Part shown: positions 25,434 through 34,757 of the stretch, in pieces
How positions within the stretch are numbered: position 1 is the stretch's first letter
Layout: every line of letters starts with the position of its first letter
The notes under the pieces: generated by a model
What the model was told of the DNA's origin: nothing
Database searches by the model: none
The model's input: the letters and a program-made list of their open reading frames with translations, nothing else
NCBI RefSeq assembly: GCF_013363975.1
Contig: NZ_JABWGN010000002.1
Coordinates: forward strand, 496,001-560,000
Length of the DNA stretch: 64,000 nt
Direction of reading: 5' to 3'
From: Nonomuraea montanisoli
Lineage (GTDB): Bacteria; Actinomycetota; Actinomycetes; Streptosporangiales; Streptosporangiaceae
Position numbers and translations under genes: made by a program

Positions 25434-26159
25434 GTGACTTCTACGGAATTAGTGCTCCTAGTCGGCTCTGTTGCGGTTTTCGTGGGCGCGGTCGTGCAGG
25501 GGAGCGTGGGCTTCGGCCTCGGGCTGGTCGCCGCGCCCGTCCTCACCCTCGTCGACCCGGGCGTGATGCCCGGCGCGATGCAGGTGGCGAACATGACGCT
25601 GCCGCTGCTGACCCTGGCCGCCGAGTGGCGCAGGGTGGACTGGCGCGGGCTCGGGTTCGCGGTCCTCGGCAGGCTGCCGGGCAGCGCCGTCGGCGCCGTG
25701 ATCGTGGTGCACGTGTCGGTCCACGCGCTGGGCGTCCTGGTCGGGGTCATGGTGCTGGTGGCGGTGGTCCTCACGGCGAGCGCCCTGGCGGTCCCGCGCA
25801 ACGGCGCGACGATCGCGGGGGCCGGGTTCGTCTCGGGGGTCACGGGCACGGCCACCGGCATCGGCGGGCCGCCGATCGCGCTGGTCTACCAGCACGCCAA
25901 GGGGCCGCAGATCCGCGCGACGCTGGCCATGTTCTTCTTCCTGAGCGCCGCGCAGTCGCTGGTCATCCTGGCGGCGGTGGACCGGCTGCCGGCCCGGGCC
26001 CTGGTGACGGGCGGTGTGCTGCTCGTCCCGATGGCGCTCGGGTTCGCCGTGTCGGGGCCGTTGCGGCGTTACCTCGACGGCGGCAAGGTCCGGACCGCGG
26101 TCCTGGCGGTGGCGGCCACGTCGGCGGTGGTGCTGATCACCCAGAGCCTGGTGTCCTGA
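25434..26159 (+). CDS. TauE/SafE family membrane transporter
   Basis: The 241-residue protein has about seven to eight hydrophobic helices and the two family repeats, each beginning with a glycine-rich motif: VVQGSVGFGLGLVAAPVL near the N-terminus and FVSGVTGTATGIGGPPIALV in the middle. Members export sulfite, sulfoacetate or related organosulfur anions, but assignment from sequence alone is weak. The start is GTG 25434, without a strong ribosome site. It stands alone between the TetR gene and the xylose transporter operon. Confidence 0.8.
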   Translation: MTSTELVLLVGSVAVFVGAVVQGSVGFGLGLVAAPVLTLVDPGVMPGAMQVANMTLPLLTLAAEWRRVDWRGLGFAVLGRLPGSAVGAVIVVHVSVHALGVLVGVMVLVAVVLTASALAVPRNGATIAGAGFVSGVTGTATGIGGPPIALVYQHAKGPQIRATLAMFFFLSAAQSLVILAAVDRLPARALVTGGVLLVPMALGFAVSGPLRRYLDGGKVRTAVLAVAATSAVVLITQSLVS

Positions 26160-26171
26160 CGCGCCGCGAAG

Positions 26172-26266
26172 GAAAGCGCTTGCTTGGCGTTCGAGGTCGG
26201 GGCGCAGGTGGAGCGCGAGGTCTCCGCCGGGTTGAGGTGACGTTTCTGGATTGTTACCGGGAACAA
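26172..26266. promoter_or_regulatory. Operator-like sequences upstream of xylF
   Basis: GAAAGCGCTTGC (26172-26183) resembles a LacI-type operator with one degenerate arm. TTGTT and AACAA (26251-26255 and 26262-26266) flank ACCGGG in an inverted repeat, 100 bases before xylF, and could be the site for the ROK repressor encoded in this operon. Binding is inferred. Nothing else is seen in 26160-26366. Confidence 0.45.
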
Positions 26267-26366
26267 CAAACTGCCCCGCCGGGGGGTCTTCCAAAGTGGC
26301 CGAGGGCGGAATACGTTGCCGCAAACAACATTCATCCGGGCCCCTCCGGAAGAAAGGACCCTGCAC

Positions 26367-27476
26367 ATGCGCAAGGGGATCCTCAGCCTGACCGCCGCAG
26401 CCGCCGCGCTCACCCTCGGTCTCACCGCCTGCGGGGGCGACGGCGGTCAGAGCACGACCGGCGCCTCGGCATCGACTTCGCAGAAGGCCGCCGGCAAGAT
26501 CGGCGTCATCCTGCCCGACAGCAAGTCCTCGGCCCGCTGGGAGACGGCGGACCGCAAGTACCTGGAGGAGGCGTTCAAGGCCGCCGGGGTGCAGTACGAC
26601 ATCCAGAACGCCCAGAACGACAAGACCGCGTTCCAGACCATCGCCGACCAGATGATGACCAACGGCGCCACCGTGCTGATGATCGTCAACCTGGACAGCG
26701 GCACCGGCAAGACCGTGATCGACAAGGCCCGCTCGCAGGGCGTGGTCACCATCGACTACGACCGGCTCACCCTGGGCGGCGGCGCCGCCTACTACGTCAG
26801 CTTCGACAACACCAAGGTCGGCCAGCTCCAGGGCGAGGGCCTGGCCAAGTGCCTGACCGACAAGAAGGCCGACAAGCCGATCGTGGCCTACCTCAACGGC
26901 TCGCCGACCGACAACAACGCCACCCTGTTCAAGGCCGGCTACGACGGCGTGCTCAAGCCCAAGTTCGATTCCGGCGAGTACGTCAAGGGCCCCGAGCAGT
27001 CCGTGCCCGACTGGGACAACACCCAGGCCGGGACCCTCTTCGAGCAGATGCTCACCACGCAGCCCAAGATCGCCGGCGTGCTCGCCGCCAACGACGGCCT
27101 CGGCAACGCCGCCATCACCGTGCTGAAGAAGAACAAGCTCAACGGCAAGGTGCCGGTCACCGGCCAGGACGCCACCGTGCAGGGCCTGCAGAACATCCTC
27201 GCGGGCGACCAGTGCATGACCGTCTACAAGGCGGTCAAGAAGGAGGCCGACGCCGCCGCCAAGCTCGCGGTCGCGCTGGCCAAGGGCGAGAAGCCGACGG
27301 CGAGCGGCAGCGTCAAGGACCCCGAGTCCGGCAAGGACGTCCCGTCCGAGCTGATGGAGCCGGTGTCCATCACCTTCGACTCCGTGAAGGACGTGGTCGC
27401 CGACGGCTACGTCACCAAGGAGGAGCTGTGCACGGGCGACTTCGCCGCCAAGTGCACCGAGGCAGGAATCCAGTAA
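26367..27476 (+). CDS. xylF: Xylose-type ABC transporter substrate-binding lipoprotein
   Basis: The 369-residue protein has a lipoprotein signal ending in LTACGG (lipid Cys at about residue 22). The mature domain is of the ribose/xylose binding class: KIGVILPDSKSSARWETADR, DIQNAQNDKTAFQTIADQMM, then NLDSGTGKTVIDKARSQGV, IDYDRLTLGGGAAYYVSFDN and GVLAANDGLGNAAI. These fit XylF, which binds D-xylose outside the membrane. Start ATG 26367 follows AAAGGA by nine bases. ATPase, permease and a ROK regulator follow, an order close to the xylFGH-rok7B7 neighbourhood in Streptomyces coelicolor (from general knowledge). Confidence 0.87.
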   Translation: MRKGILSLTAAAAALTLGLTACGGDGGQSTTGASASTSQKAAGKIGVILPDSKSSARWETADRKYLEEAFKAAGVQYDIQNAQNDKTAFQTIADQMMTNGATVLMIVNLDSGTGKTVIDKARSQGVVTIDYDRLTLGGGAAYYVSFDNTKVGQLQGEGLAKCLTDKKADKPIVAYLNGSPTDNNATLFKAGYDGVLKPKFDSGEYVKGPEQSVPDWDNTQAGTLFEQMLTTQPKIAGVLAANDGLGNAAITVLKKNKLNGKVPVTGQDATVQGLQNILAGDQCMTVYKAVKKEADAAAKLAVALAKGEKPTASGSVKDPESGKDVPSELMEPVSITFDSVKDVVADGYVTKEELCTGDFAAKCTEAGIQ

Positions 27477-27537
27477 CGCAGCTCATCCGGGGCGCGGCCG
27501 GGCGGCACCCGTCCGCGCCCCGACCCGAGGGAGACCC

Positions 27538-28302
27538 ATGACCCCCCTGCTCGAAGCGCGCGGGATCGACAAGAGCTTCGGCCCCGTGAAGGTCCTGCAC
27601 GACGTGACGTTCTCCGCCCACGCCGGCGAGGTGACCGCCCTCGTCGGCGACAACGGCGCCGGCAAGTCGACGCTGGTCAAGTGCATCGGCGGCATCCACC
27701 CCATCGACAACGGCGAGCTGGTCTTCGACGGCCGCCCGGTCCAGGTGAACGGCCCGCGCGACGCGGGCGAGCTCGGCATCGAGATCGTCTACCAGGACCT
27801 CGCGCTCTGCGACAACCTGGACATCGTCCAGAACATGTTCCTCGGCCGCGAGCGCCGCCGGGGCCTGGTTCTCGACGAGGACACCATGGAGGAGCTCGCC
27901 GAGCAGACCCTGAACAGCCTCTCCGTCCGCACGGTCAAGTCCATCCGCCAGCAGGTCTCCAGCCTGTCCGGCGGCCAGCGCCAGACCGTCGCCATCGCCA
28001 AGGCCGTGCTGTGGGACAGCAAGGTCGTCATCCTCGACGAGCCGACCGCCGCCCTCGGCGTCGCCCAGACCGCGCAGGTGCTGGAGCTGGTGCGCCGCCT
28101 GGCCGACAACGGCCTGGCCGTCGTGCTCATCTCGCACAACATGAACGACGTCTTCGCCGTCTCGGACCGGATCGCGGCGCTCTACCTCGGCAGGATGGCC
28201 GCCCAGGTCAGGACCGCCGACGTGACGCACGCCCAGGTCGTCGAACTGATCACTTCCGGCCGGAGCGGAGATCTCGGCCTCAAGAACGGGGCTGTGGCAT
28301 GA
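27538..28302 (+). CDS. xylG: Sugar ABC transporter ATP-binding protein, single-domain
   Basis: The 254-residue ATPase has Walker A GDNGAGKSTLVKCIGG (about residues 38-53), Q-loop VYQDLALCDNLD, signature SLSGGQRQTVAIAKAV and Walker B KVVILDEPTAALGV, with H-loop LISHNMNDVF. Unlike the classical E. coli XylG or RbsA, which have two fused ATPase halves (about 510 residues), this type has one and works as a homodimer, as in actinobacterial XylG/FrcA-like systems. The permease gene overlaps its stop by four bases. Confidence 0.87.
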   Translation: MTPLLEARGIDKSFGPVKVLHDVTFSAHAGEVTALVGDNGAGKSTLVKCIGGIHPIDNGELVFDGRPVQVNGPRDAGELGIEIVYQDLALCDNLDIVQNMFLGRERRRGLVLDEDTMEELAEQTLNSLSVRTVKSIRQQVSSLSGGQRQTVAIAKAVLWDSKVVILDEPTAALGVAQTAQVLELVRRLADNGLAVVLISHNMNDVFAVSDRIAALYLGRMAAQVRTADVTHAQVVELITSGRSGDLGLKNGAVA

Positions 28303-29561
28303 GCAAGGTCAAGGAACTCCCCGGCGAGGCGGTCGCGACGGCCGTGCGCTCGCCGTCGATCGCCCACAGCGCCCGCGCCTACACCGAGCGGGTGCGCGCC
28401 GGCGACATGGGCGCGCTGCCCGCCGTCCTCGGGCTTCTGGTGCTGTGCACGGCGTTCGCGCTGGCGCGGCCCGCCTTCCTCACCGCCATCAACTTCGCCA
28501 ACCTCTTCACCCAGGGCGCGGCCATCACCGTGATCGCCATGGGCCTGGTGTTCGTGCTGCTCATCGGCGAGATCGACCTGTCGGCGGGCTTCACCAGCGG
28601 CGTCTGCGCGGCCGTCCTCGCGGTCACCCTCACCAACATGGGGCTGCCCTGGTACGTCGGGGTGCTCGCCGCGATCGTCACCGGCGCGGTCATCGGCACC
28701 GTGCTCGGCGCCATCGTCGCCAAGGTCGGCATCCCGTCGTTCGTGGTGACGCTGGCCGCGTTCCTCGCCTTCCAGGGCCTCGTGCTGGTCCTGGTGAACG
28801 AGGGCACGAACATCTCCATCAACGACCCCGTCATCAAGGCCGTCGCGCAGCGCAACCTGCCGCCGGCGCTCGGCTGGGCGCTCTACGCGGCCTGCGTGCT
28901 CGCGTACGCGGGGCTGCAGGTGGTGCGGGCGCGCAAGCGGGCCGCGCGCGGCCTGGTGGCCGACCCGCCGTCGCTCATCGCCACCCGGGTGGGCGCCCTG
29001 GCCGTCCTCGCGGGCGGAGCGGTGTACGCGCTCAACCTGGAGCGCAGCTTCAACCCGGCGTTCGCCTCGCTCAAGGGCGTGCCGATCGTCGTGCCGGTCA
29101 TCCTGGCGCTGCTCGTGGTGTGGACGTTCGTGCTGCGGCGCACCGCGTTCGGCCGGCACGTGTACGCGGTCGGCGGCAACGCCGAGGCGGCGCGCCGGGC
29201 GGGCATCGCGGTCGACCGGATCCGGGTGAGCGCGTTCGTCATCTGCTCCGCCATGGCGGCCGTCGGCGGCATCGTGGCCGCCTCCCGCGCCAGCTCGGTG
29301 GACCCGAACACGGGCGGCAGCTCCGTCCTGCTGTACGCGGTGGGCGCGGCGGTGATCGGCGGGACGAGCCTGTTCGGCGGCAAGGGCCGGGTGCTCGACG
29401 CCGTGCTCGGCGGCGCCGTCATCGCGGTCATCGACAACGGCATGGCCCTCATGCAGTACGGTTCGAGCGTCAAGTACCTGGTCACCGGCTTCGTCCTGCT
29501 GCTCGCGGCGGGGGTCGACGCCCTGGCCCGCAAGCGCGCGGCCGCCGCTGGTCTAAGGTGA
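28299..29561 (+). CDS. xylH: Sugar ABC transporter permease
   Basis: The 420-residue protein has about ten transmembrane segments, in line with XylH/AraH-type permeases. It shows FANLFTQGAAITVIAMGLVF, the LLIGEIDLSAGF signature, VGIPSFVVTLAAFLAFQGL, and RTAFGRHVYAVGGNAEAARR, the EAA-like loop that contacts the ATPase. Start ATG 28299 overlaps the ATPase stop (ATGA). It forms the membrane channel for the xylose-type importer. A long loop of basic residues (VVRARKRAARGLVADPPS) lies in the middle. Confidence 0.87.
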   Translation: MSKVKELPGEAVATAVRSPSIAHSARAYTERVRAGDMGALPAVLGLLVLCTAFALARPAFLTAINFANLFTQGAAITVIAMGLVFVLLIGEIDLSAGFTSGVCAAVLAVTLTNMGLPWYVGVLAAIVTGAVIGTVLGAIVAKVGIPSFVVTLAAFLAFQGLVLVLVNEGTNISINDPVIKAVAQRNLPPALGWALYAACVLAYAGLQVVRARKRAARGLVADPPSLIATRVGALAVLAGGAVYALNLERSFNPAFASLKGVPIVVPVILALLVVWTFVLRRTAFGRHVYAVGGNAEAARRAGIAVDRIRVSAFVICSAMAAVGGIVAASRASSVDPNTGGSSVLLYAVGAAVIGGTSLFGGKGRVLDAVLGGAVIAVIDNGMALMQYGSSVKYLVTGFVLLLAAGVDALARKRAAAAGLR

Positions 29562-29596
29562 TCAGCGACTTCCCGTCGTTCAAGGATGCTCAGACG

Positions 29597-30859
29597 ATGC
29601 GTGCCGGCCCCTCGCAGGAGGACATCAGGCGCCACAACCTCGGCGCGCTGCTTCGCCATGTCCACCTCGGGGGGCCGATCTCGCGCGCCGAGCTCACCTC
29701 GAAGATGGGGCTCAACCGCAGCACCATCATGGCGCTGACCTCCGACCTCACCGCCGCGGGGCTGGTGCGGGAGGAGCTGCCGCGCGAGACCGGGCGGGCC
29801 GGCCGGCCATCGCTGGTGGTGCGGCCGGAGTCGTCGCGGGTCTACGTGTTCGCCTTCGACGTGGGCCCCGACCGGCTGGCGGCGGCCCGGGTCGGGCTGG
29901 GCGGGGCGATCCTCGACCGCCGGGAGACGGCGCGCCGGCGCGGGCCGTTCGACCTGGACGAGCTGGCCGGGACGCTGGCCGGGTTCGCCCGGCAGATGCG
30001 CCGCAAGACGCGCGCCGACACGGTGTGCGTGGGCGCCGCCGCGGCGGTCTCGGGCGGCGTGCGCAAGGACGACGGTGTGATCATGTTCGGGCCGAACCTG
30101 GGGGCCAAGGTCGTGCCGTTCGGCGAGGAGCTGGGCCGCCGGCTGGGCCTGGGGCTGCCGGTGAGCGTGGGCAACGACGCCAACCTGGCGGCGCTGGCCG
30201 AGCACAGCCGGGGCGTGGCCGTCGGGGTGCGCGACCTCATCTACCTGCACGGCGACGTGGGCATCGGGGGCGGCATCATCACCGGCGGGCACCTGCTCGG
30301 CGGGCACGACGGCTACGGCGGCGAGGTCGGCCACATGGTGGTCAACCCGGGCGGGCAGCCGTGCGGGTGCGGCTCGCGCGGCTGCCTGGAGGCCGAGGTG
30401 GGGGAGCGCGCCCTCCTGGAGGCGGCGGGTCGTGCGGCCGCGCGCGGTGAGAGTCGTGCGGCCGCGCGCGACGGCCTTCCGGAGCCGGGGGACGGCACAA
30501 GGCGTCAGGGGCGGGACGCGGTGCGGGCCGTGGTGGACGCGGCCGATCGGGGGGACATCGTGGCGCAGGAGGCGCTCAAGCGGGTGGGTGGCTGGCTGGG
30601 TCTGGGCGTGGCCAACCTGGTCAACATCTTCAACCCCGAGATGGTGATCTTCGGGGGCATGCTGCGTGAGGTGTACCTGGGGTCGGCGGCACAGGTGCGC
30701 AGCCGGCTCGCGACGCACGCGATGGGCCCGCAGCGTGAGCGGCTGCGGCTGCGCACCTCGGCCCTGGCCGACGACGCGACGCTGGTCGGCGCGGCCGAGC
30801 TGGCCTTCGCCCATGTCCTGGCCGATCCGCTGGAGGTCCTGGCCCGCGTCACCGGCTGA
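29597..30859 (+). CDS. ROK family transcriptional repressor (Rok7B7-like)
   Basis: The 420-residue protein has an N-terminal MarR-like helix-turn-helix (IRRHNLGALLRHVHLGGPIS, RAELTSKMGLNRSTIMALTS) and a ROK sugar-kinase-like domain with GNDANLAALAEH, GVGIGGGIITGGHLLGG and the zinc site GHMVVNPGGQPCGCGSRGCLE. ATG 29597 is preferred; a GTG at 29558 overlaps the permease stop and would add 13 residues. Its position after xylFGH and its length match Rok7B7 of Streptomyces, which controls xylose uptake and antibiotic production (known in S. coelicolor). A 24-base-period duplication adds an RAAARGES-type insert just after the zinc motif, where most ROK proteins have no such insert. Confidence 0.85.
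   Translation: MRAGPSQEDIRRHNLGALLRHVHLGGPISRAELTSKMGLNRSTIMALTSDLTAAGLVREELPRETGRAGRPSLVVRPESSRVYVFAFDVGPDRLAAARVGLGGAILDRRETARRRGPFDLDELAGTLAGFARQMRRKTRADTVCVGAAAAVSGGVRKDDGVIMFGPNLGAKVVPFGEELGRRLGLGLPVSVGNDANLAALAEHSRGVAVGVRDLIYLHGDVGIGGGIITGGHLLGGHDGYGGEVGHMVVNPGGQPCGCGSRGCLEAEVGERALLEAAGRAAARGESRAAARDGLPEPGDGTRRQGRDAVRAVVDAADRGDIVAQEALKRVGGWLGLGVANLVNIFNPEMVIFGGMLREVYLGSAAQVRSRLATHAMGPQRERLRLRTSALADDATLVGAAELAFAHVLADPLEVLARVTG
30429..30470. repeat. 18-bp direct repeat with 24-base period in ROK gene
   Basis: GTCGTGCGGCCGCGCGCG occurs at 30429-30446 and 30453-30470. The 24-base period keeps the frame and doubles the segment RAAARG/RAAARD in a surface insert. Confidence 0.85.
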
Positions 30860-30862
30860 GGA

Positions 30863-30885
30863 CCTCCCCTCGCATGAGGGGGAGG
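30863..30885. terminator. Bidirectional hairpin after ROK gene
   Basis: CCTCCCCTC (30863-30871) pairs with GAGGGGGAGG (30876-30885, one bulged G) across a GCAT loop. It lies between the ROK gene and the convergent peptidase gene. Confidence 0.7.
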
Positions 30886-30921
30886 CGCGGCCGGGGACGC
30901 GGGCGGACGGCCGGGCGCGGG

Positions 30922-31731
30922 TCAGGAGACGCGGGCGAGCGAGGCCTTCCAGGTGTTGCACGAGCCGGCCGAGCCGCTGGTGTAGCCGCGGTTCTGCCAG
31001 TAGGCGAGGTTGCGCGGCTTGCCGTGCACCTTGCTCTCCTCGGCCTCGCGGACGGCGCCGATCCACTGGTCCCAGGTGATGCCGGGGTCGATGGAGTCGA
31101 GCGCGACGCTGTAGAAGACGCCGGCGAAGCACTCGGCCTGCATCTCCAGCCGGTGGCTGACGATGGAGCGGGCGCCGCCGCGGGCCCGCCAGTAGAGGCG
31201 GTTCTGCTCGTCCAGCATGCCGGTGAGCTGCTGCACGTGGTGGCCCCACTCGTGGGCGACGGAGTGGGCGATGTTCATCTTGAACGGGTCGGTGAGGTCC
31301 CGCTTCATGATGCGGATGGCGACGGTGCGCTGCGCGGGGCAGTACTGGGCGCCGTTGCTGGTGATCTTGCCGCAGACCGAGGAGCTGCCCGTCGTGATCG
31401 TCACCTTGGGCGAGGTGTACGCCAGGCCGGCGGCCTTGAACCGGGCGGCCCAGAAGCGGTCGGCGCAGCGGGCCATCGCCCGGTGGAAGGTCTTGAGCGA
31501 GGCGGCGCTGCCCTCCCGGATCTCCGGGATGGGGCAGGACAGCGGGGAGGCGGTGCCGGACCGGTAGATCCGGTTCTCGGCGAGGACGGCGGGGGGCGCC
31601 GCGGCCGCGTGGGGGACGCCGGACGCCGTCTGTGCCGTGGGGGCGCCCGCCGCGGTCTGCGCGCCGGCCGTACCGGGGAGGCCGAGGCCCGCGATCACGC
31701 AGACCGACGCTGCGACAAGGGGAATACGCAC
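30922..31731 (-). CDS. Secreted neutral zinc metallopeptidase, paralogue 1
   Basis: The 269-residue protein has an N-terminal signal (VRIPLVAASVCVIAGLG to AGAQ) and an Ala/Thr-rich linker. The catalytic domain has the zincin motif HEWGHHVQ, with further conserved SHRLEMQAECFAGVFYS, in which the glutamate is likely the third zinc ligand. This is the YpfJ-like neutral zinc metallopeptidase family. Six cysteines in the mature part (SCPIPE, RCADRFW, VCGKIT, YCPAQR, ECFAG, SCNTW) indicate disulfides. No ribosome site is seen before GTG 31731, but TAGTAT lies eight bases upstream, so the transcript may be leaderless. It follows a close paralogue (31850-32713) on the same strand. Confidence 0.82.
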   Translation of the reverse strand: MRIPLVAASVCVIAGLGLPGTAGAQTAAGAPTAQTASGVPHAAAAPPAVLAENRIYRSGTASPLSCPIPEIREGSAASLKTFHRAMARCADRFWAARFKAAGLAYTSPKVTITTGSSSVCGKITSNGAQYCPAQRTVAIRIMKRDLTDPFKMNIAHSVAHEWGHHVQQLTGMLDEQNRLYWRARGGARSIVSHRLEMQAECFAGVFYSVALDSIDPGITWDQWIGAVREAEESKVHGKPRNLAYWQNRGYTSGSAGSCNTWKASLARVS

Positions 31732-31797
31732 GATCGCGGATACTAGACCAGTTGGTGGTGATTTGGTGGGCTGTCTGGGGAAACGCGGTAAAAGCAC

Positions 31798-31833
31798 GGC
31801 GCGGCCGCGTCCCTGGAGGGACACGACCGCGCC
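31798..31833 (-). terminator. Terminator between the two peptidase genes
   Basis: GGCGCGG (31798-31804) pairs with CCGCGCC (31827-31833) around an inner GTCCC/GGGAC stem. On the minus strand it is followed by a short T-run, so it should stop transcripts from the upstream paralogue and let the two genes be expressed separately. Confidence 0.65.
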
Positions 31834-31849
31834 GATGAGGCAGTGCCGG

Positions 31850-32713
31850 CTAGGCGACCGCGCGGGCCGAGGCGGCCCAGGTGTTGCAGGAGCCCGGGGA
31901 GGCCGAGCCGTAGCCGCGGTTCATCCAGAACGCCTGCGAGGAGCCCTTGCCGTGGTCGTTCTGCGGCCAGGCCTTGGCGCCGTTCTTGCGGAACCAGTCG
32001 ACCGTGTAGTCCCACTGCGCCGGGTCGATCGGGAGGGTGTCCTCGATCGTGCGCATGAAGACGGAGGAGAAGCACTCGGCCTGCAGCTCGGAACGGCGCG
32101 AGAGCTGCAGCTGGCCCGCCTTGGAGGCGCGGGCGCGGGCCGGCCAGTAGTAGCTCCAGATGCCGGAGATGTTCTGCACGTGGTGCCCGTACTCGTGCGC
32201 CATCAGGCGGGTGATGCCCAGCGCGAACGGGTCACGCAGCTGCGTCTTGGTCACCAGCATGTACATCGTGCGGTCGGTGGAGCAGTAGATGCCGTCGGCG
32301 CCCGGGCTCCACGGGCCGCACGGCGTGCGCAGCTTGCGGGTGATGATGCGCAGGCGCGGCTTGCTGAACGGCAGCTTCGCCTTGCGGAACTGCGTGGACC
32401 ACGAGGCGTTCAGGCAGTTCGTCACACGGGTCAGAAAACGCTTGTACGCGGCGGTGCTGCCCTTGGGCAGGCCGCCGGGAGAACAGTGGGAGTCGGCGAG
32501 GGTGCCCGTCCTGTACAGCGGGTTGGCCGTGGCGGCCGTCCGGCCGCGCGGCGGCGCGGCGAGCGCCTGGGCCGCCTGGGCCGGGCTCTGGGCCTGCTGT
32601 CCGGAGGAAGCGACGGGGTCGGACTGGGCTGACGCCGTGCCCACGCCCACCAGCGAGACCAGAACGCCGGTGGCCAGGACTGTCGTCAGTTTCCGCATGG
32701 GGAGAGTGTTCAT
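31850..32713 (-). CDS. Secreted neutral zinc metallopeptidase, paralogue 2
   Basis: The 287-residue protein has a signal peptide (MRKLTTVLATGVLVSLVG to ASAQ; start ATG 32713 or 32698) and a Gln/Ala-rich linker. The catalytic part shows the zinc motif HEYGHHVQ and RRSELQAECFSSVFMRT, in the same order as the neighbouring paralogue. Both end in an almost identical GSCNTWxAS motif. The two share the cysteine pattern but differ widely elsewhere, so the duplication is old. Neither has a good ribosome site. Extracellular peptide hydrolysis is likely; the substrate is unknown. Confidence 0.82.
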   Translation of the reverse strand: MNTLPMRKLTTVLATGVLVSLVGVGTASAQSDPVASSGQQAQSPAQAAQALAAPPRGRTAATANPLYRTGTLADSHCSPGGLPKGSTAAYKRFLTRVTNCLNASWSTQFRKAKLPFSKPRLRIITRKLRTPCGPWSPGADGIYCSTDRTMYMLVTKTQLRDPFALGITRLMAHEYGHHVQNISGIWSYYWPARARASKAGQLQLSRRSELQAECFSSVFMRTIEDTLPIDPAQWDYTVDWFRKNGAKAWPQNDHGKGSSQAFWMNRGYGSASPGSCNTWAASARAVA

Positions 32714-32836
32714 AGTGTAGGCAAGACTAGGTCAAGATCGGACAAATGCGTGTGGATTTGACTCGATGGAGTCAGCAGGACGTCCACGAACTAGACTTCA
32801 AGCCACTGGTGCCAAGAAGCAGAGGGGATCGCATCC

Positions 32837-34726
32837 GTGAGCGGGTTGCTGGGCTCGGTTGAGGGACCGCACGACGTCAAACGGCTCGATGTCGAGGAGC
32901 TGCCGAGGCTGGCGAACGAGATCCGCGACCTGCTCGTCGACTCCTGCTCCCGCTTCGGCGGGCACCTCGGGCCCAACCTCGGCGTGGTCGAGCTGACCAT
33001 CGCCCTGCACCGGGTCTTCGACTCCCCGCGCGACCCGATCATCTGGGACACCGGCCACCAGGCGTACGTCCACAAGCTCCTGACCGGCCGCCTGGCCGGC
33101 TTCGGCGCGCTGAAGCAGGAGGGCGGCCTGTCCGGCTACCCGAGCCAGGCCGAGTCCGAGCACGACTTCGTGGAGAACTCCCACGCCTCGACCGCCCTGT
33201 CCTACGCCGACGGCCTGGGCAAGGCGTTCAAACTGCGCGGCGAGCGCGACCGCACGGCCGTCGCCGTGATCGGCGACGGGGCGCTGACCGGCGGCATGGC
33301 CTGGGAGGCGCTCAACAACATCGCCGCGGTCAAGGACCTGCCGGTCGTCATCGTCGTCAACGACAACGGCCGCTCCTACTCGCCGACCATCGGCGGGCTC
33401 GCCTCCCACCTGGCCAAGCTGCGGGTCACCCGCCGCTACGAGGACTTCCTCGAGTACGTCAAGGAGAAGATCGGCAACGTCCCGGTCCTGTACGACGCCC
33501 TGCACGGCTTCAAGAAGGGCGTCAAGGACATCCTCGCCCCGCAGGTGATGTTCGAGGACCTCGGCCTGAAGTACGTCGGCCCCATCGACGGCCACGACGA
33601 GCAGGCCATGGAGGCCGCCCTGCGCACCGCCCGCGACTTCCGCGGCCCGGTCATCGTGCACGCCCTCACCCAGAAGGGCCGCGGCTACTCCCCGGCCGAG
33701 AACCACGACGAGGACCAGTTCCACTCGCCCGGCGCCTTCGACCGGGTCACCGGCGCCGAGAAGCCCAAGGGCCGCATCTGGACCGACGTCTTCAGCGAGG
33801 AGCTGGTCCGGCTCGGCAAGGACCGCGAGGACATCGTCGCGATCACCGCCGCCATGCTCCACCCGACCGGCCTGGCCGCCTTCCGCGACGCCTTCCCCGA
33901 GCGCACCTACGACGTCGGCATCGCCGAGCAACACGCGCTGACCAGCGCGGCCGGCCTGGCGCTCGGCGGCCTGCACCCGGTCGTGGCCGTCTACGCCACC
34001 TTCCTCAACCGCGCCTTCGACCAGCTCCTCATGGACGTCGCCCTGCACCGGCTGCCCGTCACCGTGGTGCTCGACCGGGCGGGCGTCACCGGCGACGACG
34101 GCGCCAGCCACAACGGCATGTGGGACCTGTCGATCCTCCAGGTCGTGCCCGGCCTGCGCATCGCCGTGCCGCGCGACGGCCGGCGCCTGGCCGAGCTGCT
34201 GGAGGAGGCCGTGTCCGTCACCGACGGCCCCACCGTCGTCCGCTTCCCCAAGGGCCCCGTGGCCGAGCCGGTCGAGGCGGTCGGCAAGCTCGGCGAGATG
34301 GACGTCCTGCGCACCGGCGACGCCGACGTGCTCATCGTGGCCGTCGGCCCGATGGCCCGGGCGTGCCTGGACGCCGCGGTGCTGCTCGACGCCCAGGGCA
34401 TCTCGGCCACCGTCGTCGACCCGCGCTGGGTCAAGCCGCTCGACGAGGCCCTGGTGCTCGCGGCCGGCGCCCACCGCATGGTCGCGGTCGTCGAGGACAA
34501 CGGCCGCGTCGGCGGCGTCGGCGACGCGGTGGCCCGGCTGCTGCGCGACGCCGACGTGGACGTGCCGGTCCGCACGTTCGGCATCCCGCAGGAGTTCCTC
34601 GACCACGCCAAGCGGGCCGTGATCCTCGGCCGCGTCGGGCTCACCGGGCAGGACCTCGCCCGCCAGATCACCGAGGCGGTCGCCCGCAGGGACCAGCAGG
34701 TCAGGAGCCCCTCCACCCGCAACTGA
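32837..34726 (+). CDS. dxs: 1-deoxy-D-xylulose-5-phosphate synthase
   Basis: The 629-residue enzyme condenses pyruvate and glyceraldehyde 3-phosphate using thiamine diphosphate, the first step of the MEP isoprenoid pathway. Motifs are complete: [35 protein letters not shown] with the catalytic histidine, the ThDP site [17 protein letters not shown] (from residue 146) to [14 protein letters not shown], and in the middle domain [18 protein letters not shown] and [18 protein letters not shown]. Start GTG 32837 follows GAGGGG. The pathway supplies precursors for the carotenoids encoded at the window's left end. It is monocistronic or precedes the permease by 31 bases. Confidence 0.96.
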   Translation: MSGLLGSVEGPHDVKRLDVEELPRLANEIRDLLVDSCSRFGGHLGPNLGVVELTIALHRVFDSPRDPIIWDTGHQAYVHKLLTGRLAGFGALKQEGGLSGYPSQAESEHDFVENSHASTALSYADGLGKAFKLRGERDRTAVAVIGDGALTGGMAWEALNNIAAVKDLPVVIVVNDNGRSYSPTIGGLASHLAKLRVTRRYEDFLEYVKEKIGNVPVLYDALHGFKKGVKDILAPQVMFEDLGLKYVGPIDGHDEQAMEAALRTARDFRGPVIVHALTQKGRGYSPAENHDEDQFHSPGAFDRVTGAEKPKGRIWTDVFSEELVRLGKDREDIVAITAAMLHPTGLAAFRDAFPERTYDVGIAEQHALTSAAGLALGGLHPVVAVYATFLNRAFDQLLMDVALHRLPVTVVLDRAGVTGDDGASHNGMWDLSILQVVPGLRIAVPRDGRRLAELLEEAVSVTDGPTVVRFPKGPVAEPVEAVGKLGEMDVLRTGDADVLIVAVGPMARACLDAAVLLDAQGISATVVDPRWVKPLDEALVLAAGAHRMVAVVEDNGRVGGVGDAVARLLRDADVDVPVRTFGIPQEFLDHAKRAVILGRVGLTGQDLARQITEAVARRDQQVRSPSTRN

Positions 34727-34757
34727 GCGCGGCGCCGCCTCGTGCGATCGGGAAAGC

